NCBI RefSeq assembly: GCF_022878925.1
Contig: NZ_CP084628.1
Span: 434,001 to 498,000 of the forward strand
DNA: 64,000 nt
Reading direction: 5' to 3'
DNA from: Caballeronia sp. TF1N1
Lineage (GTDB): Bacteria > Pseudomonadota > Gammaproteobacteria > Burkholderiales > Burkholderiaceae
Positions 1-8,806 of this stretch are shown in pieces. Position 1 is the first letter of the stretch; every line of letters starts with the position of its first letter. Position numbers and translations under genes: made by a program. The notes beneath the pieces were generated by a model. The model worked only from the letters and a program-made list of their open reading frames with translations, was not told the DNA's origin and did no database searches.

Positions 1-1
1 G

Positions 2-1402
2 CTTGCCGAACGCGGCGTGCAGCGCGGCGAGCGCGTGGCCATCTTCGTGCGGCAATCGGTCGAAGCGGCGATCGCGCATCTCGCGGCCTATCGCATGGGA
101 TGCATTGCCGTGCCGCTCTTCGCGCTCTTCGGTATCGATGCAATCGAGTTCCGGCTCGCGCATTCCGGGGCCGCCGCCGTCGTGACGGACGCCGAAGGCG
201 CGGCGAAGATCGCGTCGATTCGCGCATCGCTGCCGGAGTTGCGCCACGTCTTCGCGACCGATGGCAGCGACACTACGTTCTGGCCCGCGCTCGAAGCGGC
301 ATCGGAAGAAGACGCCCTCGTCGATACTTCCGCGGACGATCCCGCCGTCATCATCTATACGTCTGGCACCACGGGCAAACCGAAAGGCGCATTGCACGGA
401 CATCGCGTTCTGCTTGGGCATCTGCCGGGCGTGGAGATGTCGCAGCAGTGCTTCCCGCTCGACGCGACGCTCATGTGGACGCCCGCGGACTGGGCGTGGA
501 TCGGCGGCCTCTTCGATGTGCTCTTGCCTTCGTGGCATCACGGCGTGCCGGTACTCGCGCGGCGCTTCGACAAGTTCGATGGCCACGCCGCGTTCGATCT
601 GCTCGAACGGCATGGCGTGAGCCACACGTTCCTGCCGCCGACCGCGCTCAAGATGATGCGCGCGACGCCGCAAGCGAAAGCGCCGGCGCTCGCGTTGCGT
701 TCGGTGGCGAGCGGCGGTGAATCGCTCGGCGAGGAGTTGCTGTCGTGGGGCCGCGCAACGCTTGGCGTCACCATCAACGAGTTCTACGGGCAGACCGAAT
801 GCAACGTGGTGCTCTCCTCGTGCGCCAGATGGTTCGAACCGCGCAACGGCGTGATCGGGCGCGCGGTGCCGGGGCATCGCGTGGCCGTCGTCGACGATTC
901 GGGTATGCCGCAGCCTTTGGGCACGCCCGGCAATATCGCCATTGCCGCGCCCGATCCCGTGATGTTTCTCGGCTACTGGCGCGACGAGGCCGCGACCGCG
1001 CAGAAGTTTCGCGGCGACTATCTGTTGACGGGCGACCTCGGCATGCTCGACGCGGAGGGCTTCTTTCGCTTCATCGGCCGCGACGACGATGTCATCACGA
1101 GCGCGGGTTATCGCATCGGGCCGGGACCGATCGAGGACTGTCTTTTGAGGCATCCCGCCGTGCGCTTCGCGGCGGTCATCGGCGTGGCGGATGAACGGCG
1201 CACGGAGATCGTCTGCGCGGTCGTCGTGCTCAACGACGGCTTCGAGCCGGGCGATGCCCTCGTGCTCGAACTGCAGCAGCACGTTCGCACCCGGCTTGCG
1301 GCGCATGAATATCCGCGCGAGGTGCGCTTCGTCTCCGAATTGCCGATGACGGCGACTGGCAAGATCATCCGCAAGTCGCTGCGCTCGCAGTTCACGTCTT
1401 AG
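2..1402 (+). CDS. Acyl-CoA synthetase, AMP-binding family (5' end missing)
   Basis: Activates a carboxylic acid to its CoA thioester through an acyl-adenylate; cytoplasmic. The reading frame is already open at the first bases, so the true start lies upstream. The AMP-binding P-loop motif YTSGTTGKPKG is near visible residue 120. The A8/hinge region has TGDLG followed by GRDDDVITSAGYRIGP, and the catalytic lysine lies in TGKIIRKSLR near the C terminus. The layout matches medium-chain acyl-CoA synthetases (MACS/AcsM-like); the exact acid cannot be told. It converges on the LysR gene with a 10-base gap. About 466 residues are visible, versus about 530-560 for the family. Confidence 0.93.
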   Translation, partial: LAERGVQRGERVAIFVRQSVEAAIAHLAAYRMGCIAVPLFALFGIDAIEFRLAHSGAAAVVTDAEGAAKIASIRASLPELRHVFATDGSDTTFWPALEAASEEDALVDTSADDPAVIIYTSGTTGKPKGALHGHRVLLGHLPGVEMSQQCFPLDATLMWTPADWAWIGGLFDVLLPSWHHGVPVLARRFDKFDGHAAFDLLERHGVSHTFLPPTALKMMRATPQAKAPALALRSVASGGESLGEELLSWGRATLGVTINEFYGQTECNVVLSSCARWFEPRNGVIGRAVPGHRVAVVDDSGMPQPLGTPGNIAIAAPDPVMFLGYWRDEAATAQKFRGDYLLTGDLGMLDAEGFFRFIGRDDDVITSAGYRIGPGPIEDCLLRHPAVRFAAVIGVADERRTEIVCAVVVLNDGFEPGDALVLELQQHVRTRLAAHEYPREVRFVSELPMTATGKIIRKSLRSQFTS

Positions 1403-1412
1403 CAATCGCGCG

Positions 1413-2309
1413 TCATACCGATCCGGCGATGAAGTCTCGCAACCACCGATGCGCCGGATCGCGATGCACGCGCTCGTGCCAGAACATCGACATTTCATAG
1501 CCGGACACTTCGATTGGCGCATCCACCACGTGCAGCGCCGCATCGTGCTCGACTAGCCGCAATGGCAGCATGCCCACGAGATCGGTCGATGCAATCAGCG
1601 AGCGCACGAAGAGAAAATGCGGCGCGGACAGCACGACGCGACGCGCGACGCCGAGTGCCGCGAGCGCTTCATCGGTCGGACCAAAGAAGCCTCCGCCGTC
1701 CGGCGACACGATCACATGTTCGAGCGCACAGAACTGCTTGAGGCTGGGTTTGCGCTTGAGACGCGGATGCCCCTTCTTCGCCACAAGCACATAGCGTTCG
1801 GTAAAAAGCGCCTGCCGATGCAGACCCGGTGGCGCGCCTTCGGTGATATGAAACGCAAGATCGATCTCGCCGCGTTCGGCTTGTCGCGCGAGACGCGGCG
1901 GCGTGGCTTCGAGCACGGCAATGCGCGTCCGCGGTGCGGCCAGCCGCAAGCCGTTTATCGCCGGCATGAGCACGGTGGACTCGCTGTAATCGGTTGCGGC
2001 GATACGCCACGTAAGCTCCGCGCTCGCCGGCTCGAATGCCTGCTCCGGCGACACCGCGCGCGCAAGTGCTGCAAGCGCTTCGCGCAATGGCTCGCGCAAA
2101 CCCTCGGCGCGCGCAGTCGGACGCATGCCGCGCGGGCCGGGCAGCAATAGCGGATCGCCGAAGATATCGCGCAGTTTCGCCAGATGCACGCTCACCGAAG
2201 GCTGCGAGAAGTTCAGCCGTTCGGCCGCGCGCGTGACGTTGTGTTCGGCGAGCAGCGCGTCGAGTGTCACGAGCAGATTGAGATCGAGTCTGCGGAGGAT
2301 ATTATTCAT
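1413..2309 (-). CDS. LysR family transcriptional regulator
   Basis: DNA-binding regulator of 298 residues. An N-terminal winged helix-turn-helix (residues about 5-65, with LNFSQPSVSVHLAKLRDIFG) is followed by a periplasmic-binding-protein-like effector domain. The chosen start gives MNNILRRLDLNLL, the usual LysR opening. A start 15 bases upstream (2324) would overlap the putative operator. It is divergent from the quinone reductase, the classic LysR-target arrangement, so it probably controls that gene and itself. The effector is unknown. Confidence 0.93.
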   Translation of the reverse strand: MNNILRRLDLNLLVTLDALLAEHNVTRAAERLNFSQPSVSVHLAKLRDIFGDPLLLPGPRGMRPTARAEGLREPLREALAALARAVSPEQAFEPASAELTWRIAATDYSESTVLMPAINGLRLAAPRTRIAVLEATPPRLARQAERGEIDLAFHITEGAPPGLHRQALFTERYVLVAKKGHPRLKRKPSLKQFCALEHVIVSPDGGGFFGPTDEALAALGVARRVVLSAPHFLFVRSLIASTDLVGMLPLRLVEHDAALHVVDAPIEVSGYEMSMFWHERVHRDPAHRWLRDFIAGSV

Positions 2310-2322
2310 TGTAATGCCTGGC

Positions 2323-2346
2323 ATATTGACTATTCATTTCCAATAT
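2323..2346. promoter_or_regulatory. Putative LysR-type operator (ATATTG-N12-CAATAT)
   Basis: A perfect 6-base inverted repeat, ATATTG and CAATAT separated by 12 bases, sits between the divergent LysR and quinone reductase genes. Spacing and base composition fit the T-N11-A LysR box. The role is inferred from position. Confidence 0.45.
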
Positions 2347-2397
2347 ACCTTCATCCGCACTAGTCTGGCGGTCATACGAACCAGGAGAGTTGCAGCC

Positions 2398-3174
2398 ATG
2401 AATGTGCTGATCGTCTATGCCCACCCCGAACGCCGCTCGCTGAACGGCGCGCTCAACGACTTTGCCGTGCAGCGCCTGCGCGATAACGGCCACACGGTGC
2501 AGGTGTCGAACCTGTATGAGATGAACTGGAAAACGACGCTCGACGCGAACGACGTGCGCGAGCGCAGCACCGACGCGCCGTTTCATCCCAGTCTCGATTC
2601 GAAACACGCGTTCGCAAACGGCCTGCAAAGCCGCGACATCGAAATCGAACAGGACAAGCTGCGCTGGGCCGACGCATTGATCCTGCAATTCCCGATGTGG
2701 TGGTTCTCCATGCCCGCCATCATGAAAGGCTGGTTCGAGCGCGTCTATGCCTATGGCTTCGCTTACGGCGTGGGCGAACACTCGGACACGCACTGGGGCG
2801 ATCGTTATGGCGAAGGCATGATGTCGGGCAAACGCGCGATGATCATCGTGACGACCGGCGGTTGGGAATCGCATTACGACGCGCGCGGCATCAACGGCCC
2901 GATGGACGATATCCTCTTCCCGATCCAGCACGGGATGCTGTTCTATCCGGGCTTCGACGTGGTGCCACCGTTCGTGGTGTATCGCACGAGCAAGATGGAT
3001 GAAACGCGTTTCGAGGCCACGCGCGATGCGCTCGGAGAACGGCTAGACACCCTCTGGGACAACGCGCCGATTGCTTATAGACGGCAGAATCATGGCGACT
3101 ACCGCATTCCGCAATTGACCTTGCAAGACGAGCATGCTGCGGGACAGACCGGATTTGCCGCGCACGTCGAATAA
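2398..3174 (+). CDS. NAD(P)H quinone oxidoreductase, flavodoxin-like fold
   Basis: Predicted FAD/FMN-dependent two-electron quinone (or nitro/azo compound) reductase, 258 residues, Flavodoxin_2 family (NQO/MdaB-like). The N terminus MNVLIVYAHPERRSLNGAL carries the phosphate-binding turn. The stretch QFPMWWFSMPAIMKGWFERV and the later TTGG loop are hallmarks of the family. The start is set by AGGAG at 2383-2387, ten bases before the ATG; the frame is open further upstream but has no better start. Probably regulated by the divergent LysR protein. The natural substrate is unknown. Confidence 0.92.
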   Translation: MNVLIVYAHPERRSLNGALNDFAVQRLRDNGHTVQVSNLYEMNWKTTLDANDVRERSTDAPFHPSLDSKHAFANGLQSRDIEIEQDKLRWADALILQFPMWWFSMPAIMKGWFERVYAYGFAYGVGEHSDTHWGDRYGEGMMSGKRAMIIVTTGGWESHYDARGINGPMDDILFPIQHGMLFYPGFDVVPPFVVYRTSKMDETRFEATRDALGERLDTLWDNAPIAYRRQNHGDYRIPQLTLQDEHAAGQTGFAAHVE

Positions 3175-3175
3175 A

Positions 3176-3212
3176 AAGAAGCGGGCTCCTTTTGCAAGAG
3201 GAGCCCGCTTTG
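3176..3212. terminator. Bidirectional rho-independent terminator
   Basis: A near-perfect hairpin at 3181-3208 (arms GCGGGCTCC and GGAGCCCGC) is flanked by A-rich sequence on the left and T residues on the right. It lies between the convergent quinone reductase and lipoprotein genes and can serve both. Confidence 0.8.
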
Positions 3213-3225
3213 CCTTGCACGAGGA

Positions 3226-5379
3226 TCAGTTCGGGTCCGCGTACTTCAAGGTCCAGCTAAAGTTGCGTTGCGCGCCACCCGCAAGAGAGAAAGCATTCGT
3301 CTTGCATGCGAAGTTCGAATGCAACTGGCCGACAGGCGTAGTCGACAGCGGATTGGTGACACCGTTCGCGACATCGAAATTCGACAGCGCGCAAGCATCG
3401 AAGCCGCTCGTGGCATAGCTCGTCGCGGCGCTATTGGCGTAGGTGACCGAGTTACCGTTCGCGCCCGCCGCCGTGCTTTGAAAGTCCGCGAACGAGGTAA
3501 AGTCCGTTTCCACCGCGAGCTGCGCTGCAAGGGTGGCCGAACTCAATGTGTCCGTACGCGTGATCGTGCCATGCGCGAAAGTCAGCACCGTATGCGCTTG
3601 CAGGTCGATATCGGTCGTGTACGCCGCGTTCTTGGTCGCTTGACGGAACTTCGTCGTATCGAAGGAAACGGTCACCTGACCGTTGCTCTCCTGCACGCTC
3701 AGATTCTTGTAGTACGTCACCGGAATGTACGTCTTGCCGTTGTACGTCACTTGCGGAATCAGCAAGGCGTAACCCAGGTCGGTCGTGCCGTAGATGAGCT
3801 TGTCGGAGAACGGCACCGGATAGTACGGTGAATACGAGTTATAGTCTGGCGCCTGACTCAGATTCAGGTTGATCACACGCTCGCCATCACGCACCGTCAG
3901 CAACGCCGCGTTATACGGATGCGCGCTGTCGCTCGGCAAGTTGTAATACGTGAGCGTGTAATGAGGCAATGCATCGCGCCATGATTTGAAATCGCTGTCG
4001 CTCATGGGGGCTTGGCCGCCGAAGCCGAGCTTGCTCCACCACGCGTTGACGTACATGTACTGATGCAGCAGGCTGAAGTTTTCGCCCATCACGCGAGGCT
4101 TGCCGCGATATGTGTCCGTGCCGCGCCCCTTCACCCACATGTTCACGGACGGCGTCGGCAGGTTCGGGTCGTACCAAAAGGTGTCGAAGCGCAGCGCTGC
4201 CTTGTAGATGAACGTGTAGGCGACCTGCATCTCCTTGGCACTCAGCACGCCCGCGTTGGCTGCGGCCGTGAGAATCTCCATGAAAGCGGAATCGCCGTAA
4301 GGTCCGATCGAGCGGCCGTAGTTGAAGCCCTGCCCGTCCGGATTGATCTGCGGCAGAATCAGATCGATCGACTTGCGCAAATAGCCCTTCAATTCAGGCG
4401 TCAAATTCGCTTCGTTGCCCATCTCGAGACTGCGCTCGACCGTCTCCGCGATAAGCAGCGTGCTGTAGCGGTCGAAGCGCGCCTGATCGTAGTAGGTCGT
4501 ATGCGTGTTCGATGCCTCATCCGAGAAGCCGCCCGACGAATCATTGCGGATATGCTTGGTTAGCGTGTAGAGCAGCGCATCGCGCGCGCCCATGGTCGCA
4601 ACCGCCGGGTCCGAAGTGGAGACGAAGCCCGGATTACTCCAGCCGAGCTTCTGTCTCAGCCCGGCAATGCCATATGACACCGCATAGTAATTCTGCGCCG
4701 TGTTGAGCGAAGCCACGTCGATAGACGCGCCGCCAGCCGGGCACGTATTGTCCTTGCCGCTTGCATCGGGGCCGAACATGTCGCAGAACGTGAGGCGGCC
4801 TTGCAACGTGTTGAGCATGGCATCGCTAAAGACTTCGTTCAGCATGCCGTTCGCCTTCAAATTGTTGAGGGCGACGAGATAGTAGTACTCGCCCCAGGAC
4901 GTGTTCGCGTAGACGTAGTCGCCGCTCGCGGACTGCGCCATCATCGCCGTGGTTATTTTCTGATAGGTTGCAAGATAGTCGGCGTACTTGGGGTCGCCCT
5001 TCTTCTTCATGTCGATGAGGATGTAAGACAGACCGAGCGCCAGCTTGCCCGGCAGGAACTTGTCGCCCGTGTTGGTATCGAGTACGTGCACGGGGCTGCC
5101 ATCGCCCAGATCCATCACGACCTGAGTGAAATCCGGCGACTTGCGGATGAGGTCGAAGAGCGCGCGCATCTGGCCCATCATCGTGATGGGGACGCCGGCG
5201 CCGGCGGGCACGCTCGTGTCGTTCGCGCCGTAGACCACGGCTTGAAGCGAATTAGCCGCCACGGCGGCGGGCGGCGGCGTGGAACCATCCGATGAGTCAT
5301 GGCCACCGCATGCAGCGAGGACGAGCGCCGAGAGCGTGCCGAGCGCGAACGCACGCGTGATTTGCCTGTTTCGATTCAT
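3226..5379 (-). CDS. Large secreted lipoprotein, possibly glycan-active
   Basis: 717 residues. It begins with a lipoprotein signal peptide whose lipobox is LVLAAC-G (cysteine near residue 23), followed by a Ser/Gly/Pro linker, so it is likely membrane-anchored. The first two thirds look helix-rich with many aromatic residues (for example GFNYGRSIGPYGDSAF); the last third looks beta-rich with repeated Val/Thr strands. Helical toroid plus beta-sandwich is the architecture of several polysaccharide lyase families, but no diagnostic catalytic motif was recognised. The start has GGAG seven bases upstream; the frame is open 26 codons further but that part has no signal-peptide character. Two LacI-type palindromes lie upstream. 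Confidence 0.9.
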   Translation of the reverse strand: MNRNRQITRAFALGTLSALVLAACGGHDSSDGSTPPPAAVAANSLQAVVYGANDTSVPAGAGVPITMMGQMRALFDLIRKSPDFTQVVMDLGDGSPVHVLDTNTGDKFLPGKLALGLSYILIDMKKKGDPKYADYLATYQKITTAMMAQSASGDYVYANTSWGEYYYLVALNNLKANGMLNEVFSDAMLNTLQGRLTFCDMFGPDASGKDNTCPAGGASIDVASLNTAQNYYAVSYGIAGLRQKLGWSNPGFVSTSDPAVATMGARDALLYTLTKHIRNDSSGGFSDEASNTHTTYYDQARFDRYSTLLIAETVERSLEMGNEANLTPELKGYLRKSIDLILPQINPDGQGFNYGRSIGPYGDSAFMEILTAAANAGVLSAKEMQVAYTFIYKAALRFDTFWYDPNLPTPSVNMWVKGRGTDTYRGKPRVMGENFSLLHQYMYVNAWWSKLGFGGQAPMSDSDFKSWRDALPHYTLTYYNLPSDSAHPYNAALLTVRDGERVINLNLSQAPDYNSYSPYYPVPFSDKLIYGTTDLGYALLIPQVTYNGKTYIPVTYYKNLSVQESNGQVTVSFDTTKFRQATKNAAYTTDIDLQAHTVLTFAHGTITRTDTLSSATLAAQLAVETDFTSFADFQSTAAGANGNSVTYANSAATSYATSGFDACALSNFDVANGVTNPLSTTPVGQLHSNFACKTNAFSLAGGAQRNFSWTLKYADPN

Positions 5380-5553
5380 GTTGTCTCCGTCTTTAGTTAT
5401 GAATGTGGGTAGTGCGGGGTTTGCTTTTTGCGCGTCCTTTGAGCGCTCGATCGACACCGGACGTTATTTGGCCTTCCGAAGTTTTTCATCGGAATCGGTG
5501 AAGATTAAAAATGATTTGAATGAAGCCCCGAGCTTGAGTCAGCGAACTTCATC

Positions 5554-5567
5554 GGAAAACGTTTTCC
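5554..5567. promoter_or_regulatory. 14-bp perfect palindrome, LacI/GalR-type operator candidate
   Basis: GGAAAACGTTTTCC is self-complementary with a central CG, the hallmark of LacI/GalR-family operators (AANCGNTT core). It lies about 175 bases upstream of the lipoprotein start. Confidence 0.55.
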
Positions 5568-5596
5568 AAATTTAGGCTTTGTAAGCCGATGCTGTC

Positions 5597-5604
5597 AAAC
5601 GTTT
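5597..5604. promoter_or_regulatory. Second AAACGTTT core, 40 bp from the first
   Basis: An 8-base palindrome AAACGTTT whose centre is exactly 40 bases from the centre of the 14-base palindrome. It may be an auxiliary operator placed about four helical turns away. Confidence 0.35.
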
Positions 5605-5919
5605 TATCCAACGACCTGATAGGGGATTACCCGGCACGAACAAGGCATGGTTTTGCATGGAGTCGGAGTTTCCGAAACAAAAAGGAAATCGTTTACTTAT
5701 TTTTCGGCTGCGAACCAATGTGAGCTTTCACCGCGAAGTGACGAGAAAGTCGACTTCTGCGCGAGATTAAAGAAACGCGGCATGCGTCTTCTGCCATGCC
5801 GTCTGCTTTCGCGCTGCAATAAGGGAATTTGAAACAGATAACAGCGAGACTCAATCCGCGAACGGCTCATGCGCCTCGAACGAGGCAAGCCGCTGCGGAC
5901 CGATCGATAGGCTAAACGC

Positions 5920-6450
5920 CTAACGCACTTCCATCTTGCGCTTTACGATAAGCGCGAGCGGCACAGTGAAAAAGATATGCGACATGAATCCGCCGATGAC
6001 GACAGCCGGATCATAGTAATTCGGGTGATTGTCCGAAGCGATCATGATGGCGACATGCATCACTATCCACGCGAGCACGGCATAGAACAATGCGATGAAC
6101 GTCGCCTCGTAGCCGCGTCGGCGAAAGTACGGCCAGACGAGTGCGAAGAGAATGCCCCAAGCAATGGCGAACACGAAGTGAATACCCGTTCCAATCACAT
6201 ACGCCCAAATGCCGCTCGCTTCCTGAAACGCTTTTCCGAAGACCAGCCCGGTCGCGTTACGCGGAATGCCCGCGAGGGGCATCAGATGCTGTACGCCTAC
6301 CCAGATCAATGCTTCGTAGATCCAGATGACGACGGCGCCCGCCAGACCACCGGCTACACCGGCGCGTATGGCCGACGACACGCTCGTGGGCTTGGGCGTT
6401 GCAATGCCGTTCGGGAACTGACTGCCGCTCGGATGCAGGTTGCTACTCAT
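5920..6450 (-). CDS. Small four-helix inner membrane protein, unknown function
   Basis: 176 residues with a hydrophilic Ser/Pro-rich N terminus of about 30 residues and then about four transmembrane segments (near residues 28-52, 80-103, 115-138 and 148-168). A short basic loop follows the second helix and KRKMEVR ends the protein. GGAG precedes the ATG by about seven bases. It resembles uncharacterised YagU/DUF1440-like membrane proteins only in general layout, so no function is assigned. It is transcribed alone. Confidence 0.8.
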   Translation of the reverse strand: MSSNLHPSGSQFPNGIATPKPTSVSSAIRAGVAGGLAGAVVIWIYEALIWVGVQHLMPLAGIPRNATGLVFGKAFQEASGIWAYVIGTGIHFVFAIAWGILFALVWPYFRRRGYEATFIALFYAVLAWIVMHVAIMIASDNHPNYYDPAVVIGGFMSHIFFTVPLALIVKRKMEVR

Positions 6451-6907
6451 GGACGCTTCTCCGGAATGGTTATCAGGCGATGACGCAAGCTAGTCCCTGT
6501 GTTTGATAACGCAAAGGATGGGTAAACCATGCCCATGGGCCGGAAAATGCACGTCAGCGTGATTTGGCGCGGCGTTGCGCAGCAAGACCATGCGGTGCCC
6601 GATAAACAGATTCGATGCCTTCGAAGCGTTTTCGCATGAGTCAGGCGAAGGTCTCGGTTAAGCCGCGTATGGCATGAACGACGCTTTCCTTGCGTATCAT
6701 TTGCCTGGCTATCTGTTTTGTTTATCGGTCACCGGAAGCGCGGTATGTCCGCTCCGCCTTGGTGCAGCATGCGGGCGCCGCAAACGTTGACGCTTTAGAG
6801 CGCCGACTAAGCAGGGTTGCCGGGTATACGCCCCCTCCCTATCGCGAAACTCTTTCGTCATCCTCCGTACTCGCTGGAAAGTGACCCGACGACCTCAGGA
6901 GACGATG
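6451..6907. other. Intergenic region before the tannase gene
   Basis: About 450 bases between divergent genes. It should hold promoters for the membrane protein and the esterase. No clear operator, hairpin or gene was recognised. Confidence 0.4.
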
Positions 6908-8761
6908 ATGCGATTACTCTGCAGCAACCCCGCCCTACTCAGACGATGCATCCGCACGCTATATGCGTGGCTTGCTCTTTTGACGACATGCGTATTCATG
7001 GCGCCTCAAGCAATGGCGACCAATTCAAGCGGTCTAGCCGACCTCCCTTCGATCCTTCCCGCGATGAACTGCGCGGCAGTCGCCACGCTCGATCTAAGCG
7101 GCGTCACCGATGGTACCGTCACCATCACCTCGGCCACGGTCCTTGCAAAAGGAACGGTCATCAGCAACCCCGGCATGCCTCCAGGCGCGACGGCTGGACC
7201 CGGACTGCCTTCCGAAGTGTGCGATATCAAGGGAACCATAGGCCCTGGCGCATCGCTCTTTGAATTGCGCCTGCCGACGCAAGGCTGGACGCAGCGCTAC
7301 CTGCAAACGGGATGCGGCGGTCTGTGCGGCAATCTCTCGATCAGCGCGCCGATGGCATCGACCTGCGTGCCGGTCACGAACGGCCAGATCGCCATCTCCG
7401 CCACCGACATGGGCCACGAAGGCGGCAACGATGGCGCATGGGCGCTGGATCCGAAAGCCAAGATCGATTTTGCTTATCGCGCGGAGCACGCCACGGCGCA
7501 GGTATCCAAGGCGATCATCAACAAGTTTTATGCGCGCGCTCCGAAGTACTCGTATTTCGACGGCTGCTCAGACGGCGGACGCGAAGCGCTGATGGAAGCG
7601 CAACGCTATCCCGACGACTTCGACGGCATCGTCGCGGGCGCGCCGGCCAACGATCTAATCGTGCAGAACACGTTCCACCACGGCTGGGCGGCGGCGGTCA
7701 ACATCGACCAGAAGACGGGCAAGTACATTCTGCTCGCCGACAAGTTGCCGATGATCCACGCCGCCGTGCTGAAGTCGTGCGACGGTCAGGACGGCGTGAC
7801 GGACGGCATCATCGACAATCCGCAGGCTTGTCATTTCGATCCCGCGAGTCTCGTGTGTGCGAAGGGGCAGCCCGACGCCACGTGTCTCACGCCCGCGCAA
7901 GCCGCGGTGGTGCGCAAGATTCACGATGGCGCGACGGATCAGTATGGCCGTCATCTCGAACAGCCGATCGCGCGTGAATGGGGTTCGGAATTGCAATGGT
8001 CGCTCTTCGTGCCCGCGACGGACGCCGGACCTAGCGGCAGCATCAACTTCGTGATGCCGTTCCTGGCATACCTCGACTACTTCAACGACTCGCGCCCGAA
8101 CGCCGCGTTCAGCGATCTGAAGTTCACTGTCGAATCGTTCTGGAAGACCGTGCAGACGTCGAACTATCTCGCTGCAACCGATCCCGATCTGAGTGACTTT
8201 CATCGACGCGGCGGCAAGCTGATTCTCTGGCACGGCCTGGAAGACCAGCACATCTCGCCGCAATCGACGCTGCAGTACTACGCGAAGATGAAGGAATACA
8301 TGGGCGACGAGCGCGTCGAGAAGTTCGCGAAGCTGTATCTGTTCCCGGGCGTTGCGCACTGCGGCGGCGGCGACGGTCCCAGCACCTTCGACATGCTGAC
8401 GCCCGCCATGGCGTGGGTGGAAACGGACGCGAAGCCGGGCAAGATCGTGGCATCGCTCGTCGATACGACCGGGCAGACCACGCGCACGCGTCCGGTGTTT
8501 CCGTATCCGCTGGCAGCGCGCTACACGGGCTCGGGCAGCACGGACGACGCAGCGAACTTCGTCGCGTACAACCCCGGCAACACGAACGTGAATCCGCATT
8601 GGGTCGGCGAGTTTCTTTATTCGCCGGGCTATGAAGCGTCATGCAGCGCGATCGGATCGCAACTCGTGTGCAAGGGCGGCAATCACTGGCGCGCCGCTCA
8701 TAACGGTCATGACGACGACAACGGCTGGAACGACGGCCGCTGGGAGCACGATCATAGGTGA
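6908..8761 (+). CDS. Tannase/feruloyl esterase family protein, secreted
   Basis: Predicted alpha/beta-hydrolase of 617 residues that hydrolyses ester bonds of aromatic (gallic or ferulic type) or related esters outside the cytoplasm. A basic N terminus and hydrophobic core ending near PQAMA form a signal peptide. The nucleophile is Ser221 in GCSDGGR, next to the conserved Cys that in tannases forms a disulfide beside the triad. The Asp is in LEDQHIS and the His in GVAHCGGG, which also holds the partner Cys. AGGAG at 6897-6901 favours this ATG over ATG at 6905 or GTG at 6881. The C-terminal tail is rich in Asp, Asn and His (HDDDNGWND). It appears monocistronic. Confidence 0.9.
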   Translation: MRLLCSNPALLRRCIRTLYAWLALLTTCVFMAPQAMATNSSGLADLPSILPAMNCAAVATLDLSGVTDGTVTITSATVLAKGTVISNPGMPPGATAGPGLPSEVCDIKGTIGPGASLFELRLPTQGWTQRYLQTGCGGLCGNLSISAPMASTCVPVTNGQIAISATDMGHEGGNDGAWALDPKAKIDFAYRAEHATAQVSKAIINKFYARAPKYSYFDGCSDGGREALMEAQRYPDDFDGIVAGAPANDLIVQNTFHHGWAAAVNIDQKTGKYILLADKLPMIHAAVLKSCDGQDGVTDGIIDNPQACHFDPASLVCAKGQPDATCLTPAQAAVVRKIHDGATDQYGRHLEQPIAREWGSELQWSLFVPATDAGPSGSINFVMPFLAYLDYFNDSRPNAAFSDLKFTVESFWKTVQTSNYLAATDPDLSDFHRRGGKLILWHGLEDQHISPQSTLQYYAKMKEYMGDERVEKFAKLYLFPGVAHCGGGDGPSTFDMLTPAMAWVETDAKPGKIVASLVDTTGQTTRTRPVFPYPLAARYTGSGSTDDAANFVAYNPGNTNVNPHWVGEFLYSPGYEASCSAIGSQLVCKGGNHWRAAHNGHDDDNGWNDGRWEHDHR

Positions 8762-8806
8762 TCGCACTTGATTGCATTTGATCGCACGTGAGGAAAGCGC
8801 CGGCGC

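Larger units (their letters stand above)
5380..5919. promoter_or_regulatory. Long AT-richer regulatory region upstream of the lipoprotein gene
   Basis: About 540 bases with no convincing gene, lying upstream of the leftward lipoprotein gene and downstream of the leftward membrane protein gene. It is AT-richer than its surroundings and contains the AAACGTTT palindromes listed separately. Short open frames here have no ribosome binding site. Confidence 0.5.

Noticed and set aside
3226..5379. Polysaccharide lyase family 8 (hyaluronate lyase)
   Set aside because: The overall architecture hints at a lyase, but the family's conserved Asn/His/Tyr signature and NWWDWEIG-like segment are not visible.
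5647..5832. Short plus-strand frame in the lipoprotein upstream region
   Set aside because: No ribosome site and unlike known proteins; the region looks regulatory.
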